DNA of 7,732 nucleotides. Origin: Acidobacteriota bacterium. GTDB lineage: Bacteria > Acidobacteriota > UBA6911 > RPQK01 > JADFOI01. The position numbers and the translations under genes are program-made. Shown here in pieces: positions 6,235-7,732 of the stretch; position 1 is the stretch's first letter; every line of letters starts with the position of its first letter. A model generated the notes under the pieces. That model saw only the letters and a program-made list of their open reading frames with translations. It did no database searches and had not been told where the DNA came from. Location of the stretch: positions 1 to 7,732 of the forward strand of contig JAUXKG010000103.1 in the NCBI GenBank assembly GCA_030624355.1, given 5' to 3'.

Positions 6235-7731
6235 CTAGAGACCCCCATCCGCTGCTTCGAAGAGGACCTCGCCCTCGACCATGGTCAGGAGAATTTTGAT
6301 CTCCGAGAGGCGGTCGTCCGCTAGGTTGGAATCGAGGGGGTTCTTATCGAGCACGATCAGATCGGCATACTTTCCCGGCTCCAGGCTTCCGATCTTGTCC
6401 TCCTTCAAGACGTACTCGGCACCCCAGCGGGTCATCATTCTCAACACGCTTTTTCGGTCCAGGGCGTGTTGCCGCCCCCACAGGTTCCCCTTGCCGTCCC
6501 GGCGCGTCACGAACATCTGCATGTCGAAAAACGGCGTCAGACCGGGATCCCCCCGGCGCGCACTGGACTCGTAGGTCACCTTGGCTCCCGCATCGAGCAG
6601 GGCCTTGAGGGGAAAGGCCATGGTGTCGACCACTTCCCGCCCGTAGATCCTGGCCAGGATCACAGGATCGCCCAGGAACTTCTGGGAGCCGACGCTCCAG
6701 TAGACTCCGAGTTCCCCCGACTTGCGGATCAGGTCCCGATTGAACAGGACACTGTGATCGAGGCCAATCCGTGTGTCGGGGCCCACCCCTAGTTCGGCGA
6801 AGAAGTCGATGGCCCTCTCGTTACCTTTGTCCCCGTAGCTGTGGATGTCGGCAATGCGATACCCAAGCTCGATCAGACGCCGCAGCGTGTTCCAGGTCAA
6901 GTTATCGTCCAAATCCCAGCTACAACGGCCCTCCGGGTAGATGTCCTCTTGGGGACGGTCCTCAAGCTTCATGTGGGTCGAACAGATCGATCCGCTGGGT
7001 ACGCCGCCGTCCGGTGGAGCGACGGTGATGGCGTTCATCCACAGCCGATCGCTTCCAAAGCCCAGCACCCCAGCAATGTTTCGCTTCATGTCGCGCTCGA
7101 ACAGAGGGTTATAGCGTCCTACTTCGTGGCCGTAAGCCATGCGCAGCGGCAGTTTGCCTTCTACGTCCAGGAGCGCGTAGGCGCGAATGTGGGTGGCCTT
7201 GAGGCGGCTGGAGATGGTGGTGTGTCCCAGCGGCGCCCACTTCTCACGCAGCTCCTTGGCGAACAGGGGAGCCAGCACCTGGGCGGGAACCTGAGGCAGG
7301 ATGTCCTCCTGCATGATGAAAGCCGCAGCACGCCGCACCTGCCCCGTGGCAACGCCGTCGCCATCCGTGAGCACACCGGGTACCGAATGCTGGTTGTAAA
7401 CGGTAAAGATCCGCTCCAGCCCCTTCGAGTTGAGGACGCCGTCCCCCTTCCCGCCCCCAATTAAGATGTAGAGCAGCTGGTCGGGAGCGATCTCGTCCAG
7501 ATCGAAGCGGGTGATGCTTTGGGCCAGCTCGTACTCGCTTGGCCCGGAGGCGACCGAGGCGATCGTCACCCACTGCTTGGCCGGATCGTGGCCCTCCACG
7601 ATGCGCCTGACTTCTTCAAGGACCTGGCTCTTGTCGTTCCACTCCTGGATTCTCCCATCGGCCCGCAGCAGCCGCTGGTACTCCACAGGCAGCTCATCGA
7701 AGTAATTCGAGATTGCATAGCGATTGGGATG
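6235..7731 (-). CDS. Amidohydrolase, YtcJ/family 3 type, 5' end outside the window
   Basis: About 498 residues are visible; the frame runs open through the right edge, so the real N-terminus, including any signal peptide and the first metal His, is missing. The first visible residues HPNRYAISNYFDELPVEYQ align with the sequence right after the HXH motif of the downstream paralogue, so the leading H is probably the second His of that pair. Other expected ligands are IHSYGDKG (H297 of the visible part) and LDHSVLFN. The C-terminal LEPGKYADLIVLDKNPL closes the family fold. Here too the usual Gly-Ser-Asp segment is replaced, by TYESSARRGD. Over the last 67 residues 51 match the paralogue, so the pair arose by duplication, or one copy was acquired from a relative. 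A GTG at 7686 is internal to the homologous region and is not a start. It is the first visible gene of the cluster. Confidence 0.88.
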   Translation of the reverse strand, partial: HPNRYAISNYFDELPVEYQRLLRADGRIQEWNDKSQVLEEVRRIVEGHDPAKQWVTIASVASGPSEYELAQSITRFDLDEIAPDQLLYILIGGGKGDGVLNSKGLERIFTVYNQHSVPGVLTDGDGVATGQVRRAAAFIMQEDILPQVPAQVLAPLFAKELREKWAPLGHTTISSRLKATHIRAYALLDVEGKLPLRMAYGHEVGRYNPLFERDMKRNIAGVLGFGSDRLWMNAITVAPPDGGVPSGSICSTHMKLEDRPQEDIYPEGRCSWDLDDNLTWNTLRRLIELGYRIADIHSYGDKGNERAIDFFAELGVGPDTRIGLDHSVLFNRDLIRKSGELGVYWSVGSQKFLGDPVILARIYGREVVDTMAFPLKALLDAGAKVTYESSARRGDPGLTPFFDMQMFVTRRDGKGNLWGRQHALDRKSVLRMMTRWGAEYVLKEDKIGSLEPGKYADLIVLDKNPLDSNLADDRLSEIKILLTMVEGEVLFEAADGGL

Positions 7732-7732
7732 A

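Noticed and set aside
6162..6248. N-terminal extension of the exported amidohydrolase to ATG 6248
   Set aside because: It overlaps the upstream paralogue and hides a complete signal peptide that starts right after GGGAGG.
6841..7464. 207-codon open frame on the plus strand
   Set aside because: It lies antisense to the conserved amidohydrolase in GC-rich DNA, with no recognisable domain; a frame shadow.
7684..7686. GTG as start of the edge amidohydrolase
   Set aside because: The frame stays open to the window edge, and the residues before it (HPNRYAISNYFDELP) align with the paralogue, so the gene begins outside.

Overview
The window looks like chromosomal DNA of a Gram-negative bacterium. 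The signs are an exported Tat-type enzyme, a predicted lipoprotein multihaem cytochrome c, Sec signal peptides ending in AFA|QQ or IAA|Q, and clear AGGAGG-like ribosome sites. GC content is moderate to high. A marine or soil Acidobacteria-like or other uncultured heterotroph would fit, but that is a guess from gene style and not something the sequence proves. No RNA genes, CRISPR array, insertion sequence or phage genes were seen.

Layout: positions 1-150 are a leader with a pair of palindromic GGGCGCAC/GTGCGCCC repeats (22-97), a separate 7-bp hairpin (111-130) and a strong ribosome site. They precede one plus-strand gene (151-2037) for a thiamine diphosphate (ThDP) enzyme of the acetolactate synthase/benzoylformate decarboxylase superfamily that carries a twin-arginine export signal. 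A 120-bp convergent gap (2038-2157) follows; I see no clear intrinsic terminator in it.

The rest (2158 to the right edge) is a minus-strand cluster with short gaps, read from right to left. It holds a YtcJ-type amidohydrolase cut by the window edge (6235-7731), a second paralogous amidohydrolase with a Sec signal peptide (4398-6161), a small secreted cohesin-like protein (3810-4367), and a predicted lipoprotein with five CXXCH haem sites (2158-3753). The gaps are 73, 30 and 56 bp, so co-transcription is plausible. Several inverted repeats lie in or between these genes, including a perfect 14-bp-arm palindrome inside the cohesin-like gene.

Working together (inference): every gene whose N-terminus is visible appears to be exported. 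The cluster therefore looks like a cell-envelope module that couples periplasmic or surface hydrolysis of an unknown amide or cyclic substrate to a redox protein. The ThDP enzyme faces the cluster from the other side and may or may not belong to it. The most unusual points are the exported ThDP enzyme, the apparent ACG start codon of the cytochrome, the absence of the usual Gly-Ser-Asp metal-ligand motif in both amidohydrolases, and the combination of cohesin-like and pentahaem proteins beside amidohydrolases.
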